Positions 24,735 to 41,839 of a stretch of 64,000 nucleotides of DNA are shown in pieces. The notes below the pieces were generated by a model. It made no database searches. It saw nothing but the letters and a program-made list of their open reading frames with translations, and had not been told where the DNA came from. A program made the position numbers and the translations under genes. The stretch is from Panulirus ornatus (lineage: Eukaryota > Arthropoda > Malacostraca > Decapoda > Palinuridae), in NCBI RefSeq assembly GCF_036320965.1, contig NC_092249.1:8990881-9054880 (forward strand), in the 5' to 3' direction. Position 1 is the stretch's first letter, and the number at the start of each line of letters is the position of its first letter.

Positions 24735-24869
24735 TTCTTTTCTTTTCTTACATACTATTCGCCATTTCCCGTGTTAGCAATGTAGCATTAAGAACAGAGG
24801 AATAGGCCTTTGAGGGAATATCCTCACCTGGCTCCCTTCTCTGTTCCTTCTCTTGGAAAATATTAAAAA
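24735..24869 (-). mobile_element. Element B, 3' half only
   Basis: actattcgccatttcccgtg, a decayed hairpin region, gaatatcctcacctggc, ctctgttccttctcttgg. The 5' half is missing. It joins a plus-strand LINE directly at about 24870 with no intervening (AT)n. Confidence 0.8.
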
Positions 24870-26494
<1,625 letters not shown>

Positions 26495-27085
26495 AGTGCA
26501 GGGTGTGTTGCATTATCAGAGGTCGTTCAAGCCATACGGTACAGACATTTGTGATACAAGAAAACAATTTTCGACACAAGCCAAGACTGTAGCGCAGGAC
26601 ATAACACGTCGACCACACACCATAACGCCCACATTACAAGCATGTGACGCTGTAATTCGCATGGCTGCCAGTGTGACCCAGTGTCACGCTTATTACTGTC
26701 ACACTCTGTGTGTGGTTTGGACGGGTAAACATGTGCCACGGCCAGAGAGTCATTAATGAACATCTGATGATGGAAGTTAAGAAAATTTTTTTCGTATTGT
26801 AAGTAGATTGAGAAATATATATATATGAAAATCGTAATATTTTTTCTCTGGCTCCATTTAGCGAGGAAAGATATTTTCAACACTTACCCTGTCATGCAAC
26901 CCTAGGAAGTAACTGCTTCAAATGATGACTGCATGTAAGTACTTCGTGAAATATAACGAAAAGTATAAGTTTTCATGTGTGAACTTGGGAGAACCGTATG
27001 ATAAACGACTTGATGACGAGGTTATCTGTTGGAAGACATGGGAAGGTCAGTTTACTGAAGACTTGATGGTTTTTGACGAGTTATA
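26495..27085. other. Unassigned DNA
   Basis: No repeat family or protein motif recognised. The frame 26496-26756 looks fortuitous. Confidence 0.5.
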
Positions 27086-27275
27086 GAGACAGGATAATAA
27101 GGCAGAAGACTCCTGCCCTCCCACTATAGATGGGGACTGGATGATAAAGCAGAAGGCTCCTCACTTCCCACCCATTCAGATGGAGACAGAAAGTCAAGGA
27201 GAAACTCCCCTTCCCTCAACTACCGCTATAGATGGCGACAGGATAGTGAAGAAGGCTCCTCCCCAACCAATAATC
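27086..27275. repeat. Diverged tandem repeat, unit about 50 bp, 3.7 copies
   Basis: Units start near 27086, 27136, 27185 and 27238. Each has gacaggataataaggcagaa-like sequence, a ctcct or ctcccc step, a pyrimidine-rich patch and tatagatggg. Confidence 0.65.
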
Positions 27276-28244
27276 CATCATTTCATTCGGCCTCAAGTTT
27301 TTTCTCCGCTACGAGCCTGCCAGACGTAATGGGAGTCGACAATTTAGCGCGATCGCGAGTGACGGCTAAACAGCCGCTCTTTTTATGTAGCCGATCCTGT
27401 CTGCATACCTGGTGCTTCTTTCGATGAGAATCTGTTCATTTAAGAACAGGTGCAGGTGTACACCATTTCATATCTGTCGTATATCTAGCAATGCCCTCGG
27501 AGGGAATATCCTAACTTGGCCCCCTTGAAAAGTATATCTCTTCTGGCTAGTATTTCGTAACATTTAGATTAAAGTGAAGGATATGAAGGTGACTTGAGAA
27601 CTTAGATATGTCTCATAGCGGTAAAACGCTTCTGTTGTCAGAGGAAATTAAAGTTTTAAGGGAGTGGCGGAAGAGAGCCTTGATTATTTGATTTTATTTT
27701 TCTTGCAAGAGATTTAAAACAATGATATTTTTGACTGACTAATATTGCATAATAAAGATTAGTTAATACTCGATATTTTTGCTGTCTGAATTGTTATATT
27801 TATACAATTTATTTTTATTTTCAATTGATTTATTGACTAATTTTTCATGACATCCTAATCAACTTTTCGTGATTACTATTTAGTTTATATTTGTAAATTG
27901 ACTAATAAAGGCTAGCTATCCTTTTTTTACTAAATTATCACGCTTATCAGTTATGCTTTTGTTTTCGTTTTTGAAAACCTAATTCTTATGATTACTTGAT
28001 TGCTGGCACCTAATACGGCCGCTTCCTTTTCAAGTTATCACTGATTTGATCTGAAGTAACAGGGTTCCCCAATACATATACTGGCAGAGACTATACGAAG
28101 AAAAGCATCTGATCCACTTGTGAAATCCACTAATGTATTCTCTGATGGTCTACAGTAAATCCCTTCTGCATCTTAGTTTAATGCGCCTCTGATGCTGTTT
28201 CCCAGTCTCCCCTGTTTCTATGACTGTACACCAGTAGTCTTTTA
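27276..28244. other. AT-rich unassigned DNA with tiny element B trace
   Basis: At 27490-27530, ccctcggagggaatatccta, then acttggcccccttg, matches a piece of element B in antisense. The rest is AT-rich and featureless. Confidence 0.4.
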
Positions 28245-28383
28245 ATGCATAATGATAATGATAGTAGTAATAATAATGATGATGATAATAATGATGATAA
28301 TAATAATGATGATGATAATAATAATGATAATAATAATGATGATGATAATAATAATGATAATAATAATAATAATAATAATAATG

Positions 28384-28416
<33 letters not shown>

Positions 28417-28473
28417 CTAATACTAATACTAGTAATAATAATGAAAATAATAATAATAATAATAATGATAATA

Positions 28474-28516
<43 letters not shown>

Positions 28517-28540
28517 TAATAATAATAATAATAATAATTC
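28245..28540. repeat. (AAT/GAT)n trinucleotide repeat, about 290 bp
   Basis: Mixed ATA, ATG and AAT triplets. Any long Asn- or Ile-rich frame here is a repeat artefact. Confidence 0.97.
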
Positions 28541-28668
28541 TTTTTTTCTTTCAAACTATTCGCCATTTCCAGCGTTAGCGAGGTAGCGCTAAAAACAGAG
28601 GACTGGGCCTTTGAGGGAATATCCTCACCTGGCCCTCTTCTCTGTTCCTTCTTTTGGAAAAAAAAAAA
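28541..28668 (-). mobile_element. Element B, 3' half, embedded in trinucleotide repeat
   Basis: aaactattcgccatttccag, cgttagcgaggtagcgct, gaatatcctcacctggccct, ctgttccttcttttgg, then an A-run leading into (ATA)n. It sits in an (AAT)n rather than (AT)n setting. Confidence 0.85.
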
Positions 28669-28762
28669 ATAATAATAATAATAGTGATAATAATAGTAAT
28701 AATGATAATGATAATGATCATAGTAATAGTATAATGATAATGATGATAATGATAATAATATT
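28669..28762. repeat. (AAT/GAT)n repeat continuation
   Basis: The same triplet mix continues on the other side of the element B fragment, as if split by it. Confidence 0.9.
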
Positions 28763-28837
28763 TGAAAACGAAGCAGTGATAGTAACGATATATCACATTG
28801 TTGTTTCTTGCCATAGCGAGTTAACGCAATGACGATA

Positions 28838-29070
28838 GAATGATTCAAAACGTTGTGATATAGAGGGGCCGACGCGTCGCTAAGGGATTGAACCAGGACA
28901 TGTGAAGTGGCCAGGGTACACCATGAAACGTCTGTTGGGCCTCGTTGTGGATGAAGGGGTTGTGGTTTTGGGGCATTACATATGATTGCTAGAGAATGGT
29001 TATGAGCAGATGGTAACCTTTCTCCGTCTGGTCCTGTCGCTAAATGATAAACGCGAAAAACGGCGATCAA
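28838..29070 (+). mobile_element. LINE 3' UTR relic
   Basis: taagggattgaaccaggaca, then tgtgaagtggccagggta and caccatgaaacg, matches the B-type end at 30815-30960 at low identity. It ends near a decayed hairpin (gataaacgcgaaaaacggcg) followed by ATTATAATGATG repeats. Confidence 0.6.
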
Positions 29071-29695
<625 letters not shown>

Positions 29696-29696
29696 C

Positions 29697-30835
29697 CTTA
29701 TGTAGCATATATGGATCTGGAGAAGGCATATGATAGAGTTGATAGAGATGCTCTGTGGAAGGTATTAAGAATATATGGTGTGGGAGGCAAGTTGTTAGAA
29801 GCAGTGAAAAGTTTTTATCGAGGATGTAAGGTATGTGCACGTGTAGGAAGAGAGGAAAGTGATTGGTTCTCAGTGAATGTAGGTTTGCGGCAGGGGTGTG
29901 TGATGTCTCCGTGGTTGTTTGCTTTGTTTATGGATGGGGTTGTTAGGGAGGTGAATGCAAGAGTTTTGGAAAGAGGGGCAAGTATGCAGTCTGTTGTGGA
30001 TGAGAGAGCTTGGGAAGTGATTCAGTTGTTGTTCGCTGATGATACAGCGCTGGTGGCTGATTCATGTGAGAAACTGCAGAAGCTGGTGACTGAGTTTGGT
30101 AAAGTGTGTGAAAAAAGACAGCTGAGAGTAAAGGTGAATAAGAGCAAATTTATTAAGTACAGTAGGGTTGAGGGACAAGTCAATTGGGAGGTAAGTTTGA
30201 ATGGAGAAAAACTGGAGGAAGTGAAGTGTTTTAGATATGTGGGAGTGGATTTGGCAGCGGATGGATCCATGGAAGCGGAAGTGAATCATAGGGTGGGGGA
30301 GGGGGCGAAAGTTCTGAGAGCGTTGAAGAATGTGTGGAAGTCGAGAACATTATCTCGGAAAGCAAAAACGGGTATGTTTGAAGGAATAGTGGTTCCTACA
30401 ATGTTATATGGTTGCGAGGCGTGGGCTATAGATAGAGTTGTGCATAGGAGGGTGGATGTGCTGGAAATGAGATGTTTGAGGACAATATGTGGTGTGAGGT
30501 GGTTTGATCGAGTAATTGATAATAGGGTAAGAGAGATGTGTGGTAATAAAAAGAACGTGGTTGAGAGAGCAGAAGAGGGTGTTTTGAAATGGTTTGGTCA
30601 CATGGAGAGAATGAGTGAGGAAAGATTGACCAAGAGAATATATGTGTCAAATGTGGAGGGAACGAGGAGAAGTGGGAGACCAAATTGGAGGTGGAAGGAT
30701 AGAGTGAAAAAGGTTTTGAGTGATCGGAGTCTGAACATGCAGGAGGGTGAACGGCGTGCAAGGAATAGAGTGAATTGGAACGATGTGGTATTCCGGGGTC
30801 AACGTGCTGTCAATGGATTGAACCGGGGCATGTGA
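29697..30835 (+). pseudogene. LINE RT C-terminal half with B-type extension
   Basis: Open from [20 protein letters not shown] through [30 protein letters not shown] and the basic C-terminus to [10 protein letters not shown]. The last residues follow because B copies have CAA where A copies have the TGA stop after VVYRG. It is the best preserved B-type coding end here. Missing: endonuclease and RT fingers. Upstream Tyr-Ile codons belong to the (AT)n tract and are not part of the protein. Confidence 0.88.
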
Positions 30836-31088
30836 AGCGTCTGGGGTAAACCATGGAAAGTTCTGTGGGGCCTGGATGTGGAAAAGGAGGTGTGGTTTCG
30901 GTGCATTATTACATGACAGCTAGAGACTGAGTGTGAGCGAATGTGGCCTTTGTTGTCTTTTCCTAGTGCTACCTCGCGCAAATGAGGGGGTAGGGGGTAG
31001 TTATTTCATTTGTGGCGGGGTGGCGAAGAGAATGAATAAAGGCAGACAATATGAATTATGTACACATGTATATATGTATATGTCTGTT

Positions 31089-31245
<157 letters not shown>

Positions 31246-31400
31246 GTTGAGATGTATAGGTATGCAAATTTGCGTGTGTGGACGTGTATGTATATGCATG
31301 TGTATGTGGGTGGGTTGGGCCATTCTTTTTTCTGTTTCCTTGCGCTACCTCGCTAACGCGGGAGACAGCGACACAGCAAAATAAATAAATAAATGAATGA

Positions 31401-31403
<3 letters not shown>

Positions 31404-31446
<43 letters not shown>

Positions 31447-31453
31447 ATGTGTT

Positions 31454-31512
<59 letters not shown>

Positions 31513-31515
31513 ATG

Positions 31516-31550
<35 letters not shown>

Positions 31551-31561
31551 CTGTGTGTGTG
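31404..31561. repeat. (GT)n microsatellite
   Basis: GT repeats with TTTATGT interruptions, after the LINE tail. Confidence 0.97.
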
Positions 31562-33054
31562 ATTAAGTGCCCAGTAACATTTGTAATACCCGAGGAAAAA
31601 AGTAATGTAATTTCCGCTTAAGGAGAGTTACTCATTATGACTCTTCTGTTCCCAGGAAAATCTAGACAATTTATTGGAGCCATAAAAGAGATATCTCTCT
31701 CTCTCTTGTTTCTTCATTTTACCGTTTTCTTGACCTTTTCCCTTTTCTTTACAAGTTTTCACCAATTTATATCCTTTCTTTCACTATTTTTACGTATTTT
31801 CTTCATTTCTTTCGCCGTTTTACCTTTTTCCCCTATTTTCTTCTGCCTTTGTACCCATTTTCCTCCTTCCCCTATTTACTTTCTTTCATTTTTCCCTATT
31901 TACCATTTTCACCTTTAGAATCTTCTCTCATTTTCTTTATCTTCCAAATTACTTCCTCTTTACCGTTTTTTCTCCTTTAATTGTACGTTATTTTCAACTT
32001 CTCGTATTCTTTTACTTTTTACCAATCACCTTATTTTCCATATTCCTTCTTTTTTTTCCTATTTCTCCTCCCATTTTCTGCCCCTACATTCCATAATTCA
32101 ATCCTGGTTCCTTCGCCAATTCATCGCATTTTTTCCTCTGTCACTGGTTTTCCTTCTCTTGTCATAGTACTCTTTCAATTTCAGGTTTTCACATCACTCA
32201 TTATTTCTCCTATTTGCTTCCCGTAAATATATCCATGCGCCCATTTTCCTACAGTTATACTCCATCCAACCAATTTTTTCCCCACTCCCTTCACGGGATA
32301 ATCTTTCAATACCTTTTCCAATCACACTGAATGATTAAAAGTGATAATCGTCTCTGGCAGATTAGCGATCGGGCGAAGCCAAAAAGAAAGAAAAAAGAGA
32401 ATTGGTTCCATCTGGCACTAGCTTAGTCTTCGGAATTATTAGAGTTTCGTTCACATTTTATTTTATTTTATTTATTTATTTATTTTTTTTTGGGGGGGGG
32501 GAGCTGTTAGACATTTAACTTCAGGCTTGATTACATATATATATAGAGAGAAAGATTGAGACATGTCGCAATTGGGATTGATCCAAACTGGTCATTGTGT
32601 AGCAATGTTTTATCATTATTGCTTAAATGCCAGAGATTATATTACAAGGTGTGATATCTGTTGTGTTCACAGATATTCAATAAGATTCGAAACCATCTCT
32701 CTAAATGGGTATCTCTGATCTACTCTGTGAATATCATACCTTAATCTGATGGCTATCGGTCACTAATGGCCATTAAGAGACAATAAGGTATGGTGGTTGG
32801 GTAGTGGGGTTTAAGGCTTAACAACTGTTTGGGTAGTCATTCAGGCCGGTCGACGTCAAGCGCAAGCTACCAGTTTGAAGAGCCCTCAACACCTGTCAGT
32901 ATATCAAGGTCGTTTTGGGGTTTTTAGACCAAATTCGTTGTAAGGGATATTAAGACCACCATGCCCTCCTACTACATATGTGTCGTATATGATTTTGCAT
33001 ACATTATTTGATGGATTACCATAACCATTTCTCATAGAGAAAAGAAGCGTGGGT
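31562..33054. other. Unassigned DNA with pyrimidine-rich stretch
   Basis: 31690-32290 is strongly T/C-rich on the plus strand, with many ttttc and cctttt words. 32455-32500 holds a (TTTAT)n run and a G-run. No coding or structural gene recognised. Confidence 0.5.
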
Positions 33055-33252
33055 TAGCGATGCTATTTCCTGTGGGGCGGAGTAGCAATAAGAATGGATG
33101 AAGGCAAGGAAGTATAAATATGTACATGTGTATATATGTATATGTCTGTGTATATGTATGTATATGTTGATATCGGCAATTATGTATATGTGAGTGGATG
33201 GGCCATTCTTCGTCTGTTTCCTGGCGCTACCTCGCTGACGCGGGAAACAGCG

Positions 33253-33256
<4 letters not shown>
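33055..33256 (+). mobile_element. LINE-like 3' tail, variant C
   Basis: gtggggcggagtagcaataa, gtatatgttgatatcggcaa, gtgagtggatgggccattct, cgctacctcgctgacgcggg, aaacagcg, then (AT)n. It shares the C signature with 11866-12005. No coding part is attached. Confidence 0.65.

Positions 33257-33343
<87 letters not shown>
33257..33343. repeat. (AT)n microsatellite
   Basis: An AT tract between a C-type tail and the truncated 5' end of a LINE A, both on plus. Confidence 0.97.
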
Positions 33344-36218
<2,875 letters not shown>

Positions 36219-38301
36219 AATAAAGTCATTTAATTTGTATAGACCATCACTAATATTAAGATTATAATTCTTTATGTATTTGATAATAGAAGATTCAATG
36301 ATATTTCTCTTGGTAATAGAGTTAGAGTTAATAACAGAGATGGCGTTACTCCAGTCAATGCAATGATCATAGTTTTTAACATGATTAAACAAGGCATTTG
36401 ATTCTCGTCCCGTTCTTATACTATATTTATGTTGATTAAGTCTAACAGAAAGATCCTTACCAGTCTGACCAACATAAAAGTTATCACAGTTTCCAAAAGG
36501 GACTTTATAGATGCAACCAAGAGAATTTTCTGGTGAATTCCTGATTAAGATATTCTTTATAGTATTATTGTTGCTAAAGGCAACATTTACATTAAAGGAT
36601 TTAAGCAACATGTGGAGCAAAGTGAAATTATTATTAAAAGGGAGAACTAAAAGATTCTTGGTGTCAATGGGAGGTTTGGGCTCAACTCTATAAAATGATT
36701 TCTTTGCTAACTTAAGGGATTTATCAATGAAAGATCTAGGGTACTTTAACTTAGATCCAATAGAATATATCTACTCAAACTCATCATCAATAAACTCTCG
36801 ACTGCAAATACGTAATGCCCTAAGGAACATAGATTGAAATGATGATAATTTAACTCTGTCATGTTGAGATGAGTAATAATGGATATATGAGCATACATTG
36901 GAGGGTTTTTTTGTATATGCTAAACTTAAACTTGTTTCCTTGTCTATGGATCATGCGATCTAAAAATGGTAACATACCATTATTTTCATTTTCTACAGTA
37001 AATTTGATAGAAGGTACTAAATTGTTATGTAAGGGGAGAAATATTTGTAAATTTTCATTTGTTGGCCAAACACAAAAAACATCATCTACGTACCTAAACC
37101 AAATTGCATTAGAAATTAAGATATCCTTTAGTAATTTTGTTTCAAAAAATTCCATATAAAGATTACTTAGTACAGGTGAAAGAAGGTTACCCATTGCCAC
37201 ACCAAATTTTTCAGCATAATGATCTCCATTAAATTGAAATACACAGTCTTTTATACACAATTTTATCAGTTCAATGAAATTAGACTTTGAAAAAGGTAAA
37301 TGAATATCATCCAAGACATCAAATAGATATTCTAAAAGGTCATCAACTGGAACTTTAGTGGAAAGTGAGGAAACATCAAAGCTAACTAGTTTGAATTCAA
37401 AATTAACATTGATATTGTTTAGCTTGTTGACTAAATCTACATTGTTCATGATATTAGAATTTCATTCCTTACCCACTAAAGGGCTTAATAAAGAAACTAA
37501 CCATTCTGACAATTTTATGTCATGGAGCCTACTGGACTCACTATGGGTCTTGCTGGAAATCTCTGTTTATATGTTTTGATAAGTCCATACATATGTGGCA
37601 ATGAAGGGGACAAAGATGACAAACTTTTGATAAAAGAAATGTTACCTTTCAAAAACAACTTCATTTCTTTATTGAAGTGAGAACTAACTGCTTCTACGGG
37701 AATTTTACTAAGTTTAGAATATGTTGTGTTATCATTTAGAAGATCATTCATTTTAGATAGATAGTTACTTTTGTCTAAAATCACAACAGTGTTAGCCTTA
37801 TCTGCTTTAGTAATATGTAAATCCTTGTCTTTTTTTAAGGTGTTAATAGGTCTTATGAATCTTTTAGGGCAATTAGCTTCCACTGGTTTTGACAAACTCG
37901 CATACACTAAACCCTTACAGATATTAATTTCATCATTACCGTATTTTTCTAAATCACAAAAAGACTTTGTGACATCAACACAGCTGGCTTCTCTGTTAGA
38001 GCACACAAAACTTAAACCATAGCCTAATGCACAAAAGGAATCTTTATCTAGTTGTTTATTAGACAAGTTTACCACAAAAGATGCGTTTGTGTTCTTGGTC
38101 CAGTCGCTGTTTTCAATAAGATCTTAACGTTGAAGTAGGACAGATCTTGGCATCAATTGTTCATCAAGTCATTTCCTAAGGAATTCTAATCGTAACTTCA
38201 GTTGGTGAGCCTTGATTAGCGATTAGGAGAAAGCAGTAACGAAAGGAGAAAGTCCAGGACAGCTTGTAGAGAAGTAATAGAAGAACCGTGTGGAATCCAT
38301 G

Positions 38302-38552
38302 TTGGAAAGGATCACAATTTTCCGTGTGATCAAGATATTCCTATGAGTCCACGGGGAAAATGAAACACGAAAAGTTCCCAAGTGCACTTTCGTGTAATAA
38401 TCACATCAACAGGGGAGACACATGAGAGAAATATAACAGTCAGTTGATATACATCGAAGAGATGAAGCTAGGACGCCATTTGGTGAACATGTGATGTTCC
38501 AAAACCTTAAACGATTGTTCATAAACCTATCATTTTACAAATTTTATCAACA
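38302..38552 (-). repeat. Penelope terminal repeat, right copy
   Basis: The direct repeat partner of 35971-36218. The equivalent of the ribozyme core, at 38376-38416, reads CTGTTGA instead of CTGATGA, while stems I and III are kept. Confidence 0.88.
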
Positions 38553-40620
38553 ATAGCGCCAAGAAAAGACAACAAAGGCCACATTCGTTCACATTCAGTC
38601 TCTAGCACCGAAACCACAGCTCCCTTTCCACATCCAGGCCCCACAAAACTTTCAATGGTTTACCCCAGACGCTTCATATGCCCTGGGTCAATCCATTGAC
38701 AGCACGTCGACCCCGGTATACGACATCGTTGCAGTTCACTCTATTCCTTGCACGTCTTTCACCCTCCTATATGTTCAGGCCCCGATCACTCAAAATCTTT
38801 TTCACTCCATCTTTCCACCTCCAATCTGGTCTCCCAATTCTCCTCGTTCCCTCCAACTCTGACACATATATTCTCTTGGTCAATCTTTCCTCACCCATAC
38901 TCTCCATGCGACCAAACCATTTCAAAACACCCTTTTCTGCTCTCTCAACCACACTCTTTTTATTACCACACATCTCTCTTACATTATTATTACTTACTCG
39001 ATCAAACCATCTCACACCACATATCGTCCTCAAGCATCTCATTTCCAGTACATCCACCCTCCTCCGCACAACTCTATCCATAGCCCACGCCTCGCAACCA
39101 TATAACATTGTTGGAACCACTATTCCTTCAAATATACCCATTTTTGCTTTCCGAGATAATGTTCTCGACTTCCGCACATTCTTCAACGCTCTCAGAACTT
39201 TTGCCCCCTCCCCCACCCTATTATTCACTTCTGCTTCCATGGTTCCATCCGCTGCCAGATCCACTCCCAGATATCTAAAACACTTCACTTCCTCCAGTTT
39301 TTGTCCATTCAAACATATCTGCCAATTGACTTGTCCCTGAACCCTACTGTACATAATAACCTTGCTCTTATTCACATTTACTCTCAGCTTTCCTCTTTCA
39401 CACACTATACCAAACTCAGTCACCAGCTTCTGCAGTTTCTCACACGAATCAGCTACCAGCGCTGTATAATCGGCGAACAACAACTGACTGACTTCCCAAG
39501 CTCTCACATCCATAACAGACTGCATAATTGCCCCTCTTTCCAAACTCTTGCATTCACCTCCCTAACAACCCTATCCATAAACAAATTAAAAAACCATGGA
39601 GACATCACACACCTCTGCCGTAAACCTACATTCACTGAGAACCAATCACTTTCCTCTCTTCATACACGTACACATGCCTGACATCCTCGATAAAAACTTT
39701 TCACTGCTTTTAACAACTTGCCTCCCACACCATATATTATCAATACCTTCCACAGAGCATCTTTATCAACTCTATCATATGCCTTCTCCAGATCCATAAA
39801 TGCTACATACAAATCCATTTGCTTTTCTAAGTATTTCTCACATACATTATTCAAAGCAAACATTTGATCCACACAACCTCTACCACTTCTGAAACCACAC
39901 TGCTCTTCTCCACTCTGATGCTCTGTACATGCCTTCACCCTCTCAATCAATACCCTCCCATATAATTTCCCAGGAATACTCAACAAACTTATACTTCTGT
40001 AATTTAAGCACTCACTCTTATCCCCTTTGCCTTTGTACAATGGCACTATGCACGCATTCCGCCAATCCTCAGGCACCTCACCATGAGTCATACATACATT
40101 AAATAACCTTACCAACCAGTCAACAATACAGTCACCCCCTTTTTTAGTATATTCTACTGCAATACCATCCAAACCAGCTGCCTTGCCGGCTTTCATCTTC
40201 CGCAAAGCTTTTACTACCTCTTCTCTGTCTACCAATTCATTTTCGGTAACCCTCTCACTTTGCACACCACCTCGACCAAAACACCCTATAGCTGCCACTC
40301 TATCATCAAACACATTCAACAAACCTACAAAATACTCAATCTTTTTCTCACATCACCACTACTTGTTATCACCTTCCCATTAGCCCCCTTCACTGAAGTT
40401 CCCATTTGTTCCCTTGTTTTACGCATTTTATTTACCTCGCAAGCTATCACTTCTTCCCTAAATACATCCCGTTCCTCCCCCACTCCCCTTACGTCCTTAG
40501 TTCTCACCTTTTTCCATTCTGTACTCAGTCTCTCCTGGTACTTCCTCACACAAGTCTCCTTCCCAAGCTCACTTACTCTCACCAGTCTTTTCACCATAAC
40601 ATTCTCTCTTCTTTTTTGAA
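38553..40620 (-). mobile_element. LINE subfamily B, truncated at both ends
   Basis: The 3' UTR begins abruptly at gcgccaagaaaagacaacaa beside the Penelope repeat, so the terminal 400 bp of a B tail are missing. Within the coding part an internal deletion at about 40437 joins the KVRKTRE segment to the VMACAKDA region, removing roughly 250 bp. The 5' truncation at 40620 abuts (AT)n. Confidence 0.92.
38700..40600 (-). pseudogene. LINE RT with altered active site (FADY)
   Basis: Pieces: 40597-40325 (linker, [17 protein letters not shown]), 40322-39660 ([38 protein letters not shown]) and 39543-38767 (C-terminal half). The active site reads LLFADYTALVADS: the second Asp of FADD is Tyr, a change that would abolish polymerisation in this enzyme class. 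A deleted A in the Leu-Glu-Arg segment near 39540 breaks the frame. Non-functional. Confidence 0.88.
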
Positions 40621-40621
40621 A

Positions 40622-40629
40622 TATATATA

Positions 40630-40706
<77 letters not shown>
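40622..40706. repeat. (AT)n microsatellite
   Basis: An AT tract with a TGCATA interruption, at the truncated 5' end of a LINE B. Confidence 0.97.
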
Positions 40707-40708
<2 letters not shown>

Positions 40709-41194
40709 TTTCCTCTGAATAGAAATTCTGTCAATCTGATTAGGGAAGATTTAAATCTTTCCTCAAAGAGCCTGGTAGTAGACTCGGAATCTACAAGCAT
40801 CACGGGATCCCTCCCGACTCGTGGTTGCGGGAAAAACTTAGACGAAGAATTTCTTTAGAAATTGTTGAGAATGTCGCACATTCCCGAGATGAAGTAGACA
40901 TTGCCCGTTTGAGCTTCTCACTCTGTCTCCTGATGCTGTGTTGGTTTCTGTCGTGTTGAATTCTCCTCCTGAAACGGTTTGCGTAGCGTACTGCGCGTGG
41001 AGGTATGACTTCTCTAATGGTACGATCCTTGTGTATGGCGGTACGACCATGGAACATGACCCTTATACACGACGGTACGACACGAGGGTGGACTGCTAGT
41101 GGTCCTTTAACCTGAACCGCTAAGGTCATACTCAAGGATTGTCCCGTTGTGCTCCAATGGTAAAATTTTCAACACCTTATTAGTGTTCACTGTA

Positions 41195-41195
<1 letters not shown>

Positions 41196-41244
<49 letters not shown>

Positions 41245-41277
41245 AACACACACATAAACACACACATAAACACACAT
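41196..41277. repeat. (CA)n microsatellite
   Basis: CA repeats followed by CATAAACACA variants. Confidence 0.96.
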
Positions 41278-41423
41278 ATAAATATGTATACATCCCTGAA
41301 GCCGATTTATGTATAACCTGTACAAAATATCTCTTTTACCACACTCGCACACAAACCATCAGCACACGTTGTCTGTCACAGTAAATTTGTTCTTTAGACT
41401 TGTCTTACATGCGTCATAATGCC

Positions 41424-41756
41424 TCATACTTCAGAGTCTTCGACTTTCACTGTCCCTATTGAGGTTTCTATATATTCCACCTCCATCATAATATAAACGT
41501 CAGAAACCTGGTCTTTCCCTGGACGCCCTTCGGTATAAGCCATTCCTTTCAGACTCAAGTTATATGACGCTGTGACACCCAAAGGTATGAATAGTTTTAA
41601 GACCGGTTCTAATACGTACATGGCGTCTCCATTATCTGGATGAGGAGGGAGAGCTTTATATAAATTTTTCACCGGAAATGAAAAGTCTCGGTGAGGCGTG
41701 ACGCGACCTTCCAGTCTTCTTAGGCTCCGGGTTCTAGCCCAGGACTTGGTAGACAA
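41424..41756 (-). CDS. Unrecognised 110-codon open frame
   Basis: This is the most protein-like non-transposon frame in the window. It has mixed composition, with LYKALPPHPDNGDAMYVLEP, VLKLFIPLGVTASYNLSLKG and MMEVEYIETSIGTVKVEDSE. It has no signal peptide or repeat and I recognise no family. It could be a single exon of a spliced gene or chance. The chosen Met is the first in frame and is not supported by any promoter signal. Confidence 0.2.
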   Translation of the reverse strand: MSTKSWARTRSLRRLEGRVTPHRDFSFPVKNLYKALPPHPDNGDAMYVLEPVLKLFIPLGVTASYNLSLKGMAYTEGRPGKDQVSDVYIMMEVEYIETSIGTVKVEDSEV

Positions 41757-41839
41757 TCATCACAGCCAACGCCTTAGCTGTCCATCCTCACCCTTATGGC
41801 AGGGATGTATATGTACATAAAGATATATTTTGAATATAT

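Larger units (their letters stand above)
40707..41839. other. Unassigned DNA with (CA)n
   Basis: Contains the (CA)n at 41196-41277 and an open frame at 41424-41756, listed separately. Nothing else is recognised. Confidence 0.5.

Noticed and set aside
28245..28586. Asn-rich and Ile-rich open frames
   Set aside because: Direct translation of (AAT/GAT)n. No start context or domain.
32640..32745. Imperfect inverted repeat (aaggtgtgatatc ... gaatatcatacctt) as a transposon end pair
   Set aside because: Only about 11 of 13 bases match, with no target-site duplication or transposase nearby.
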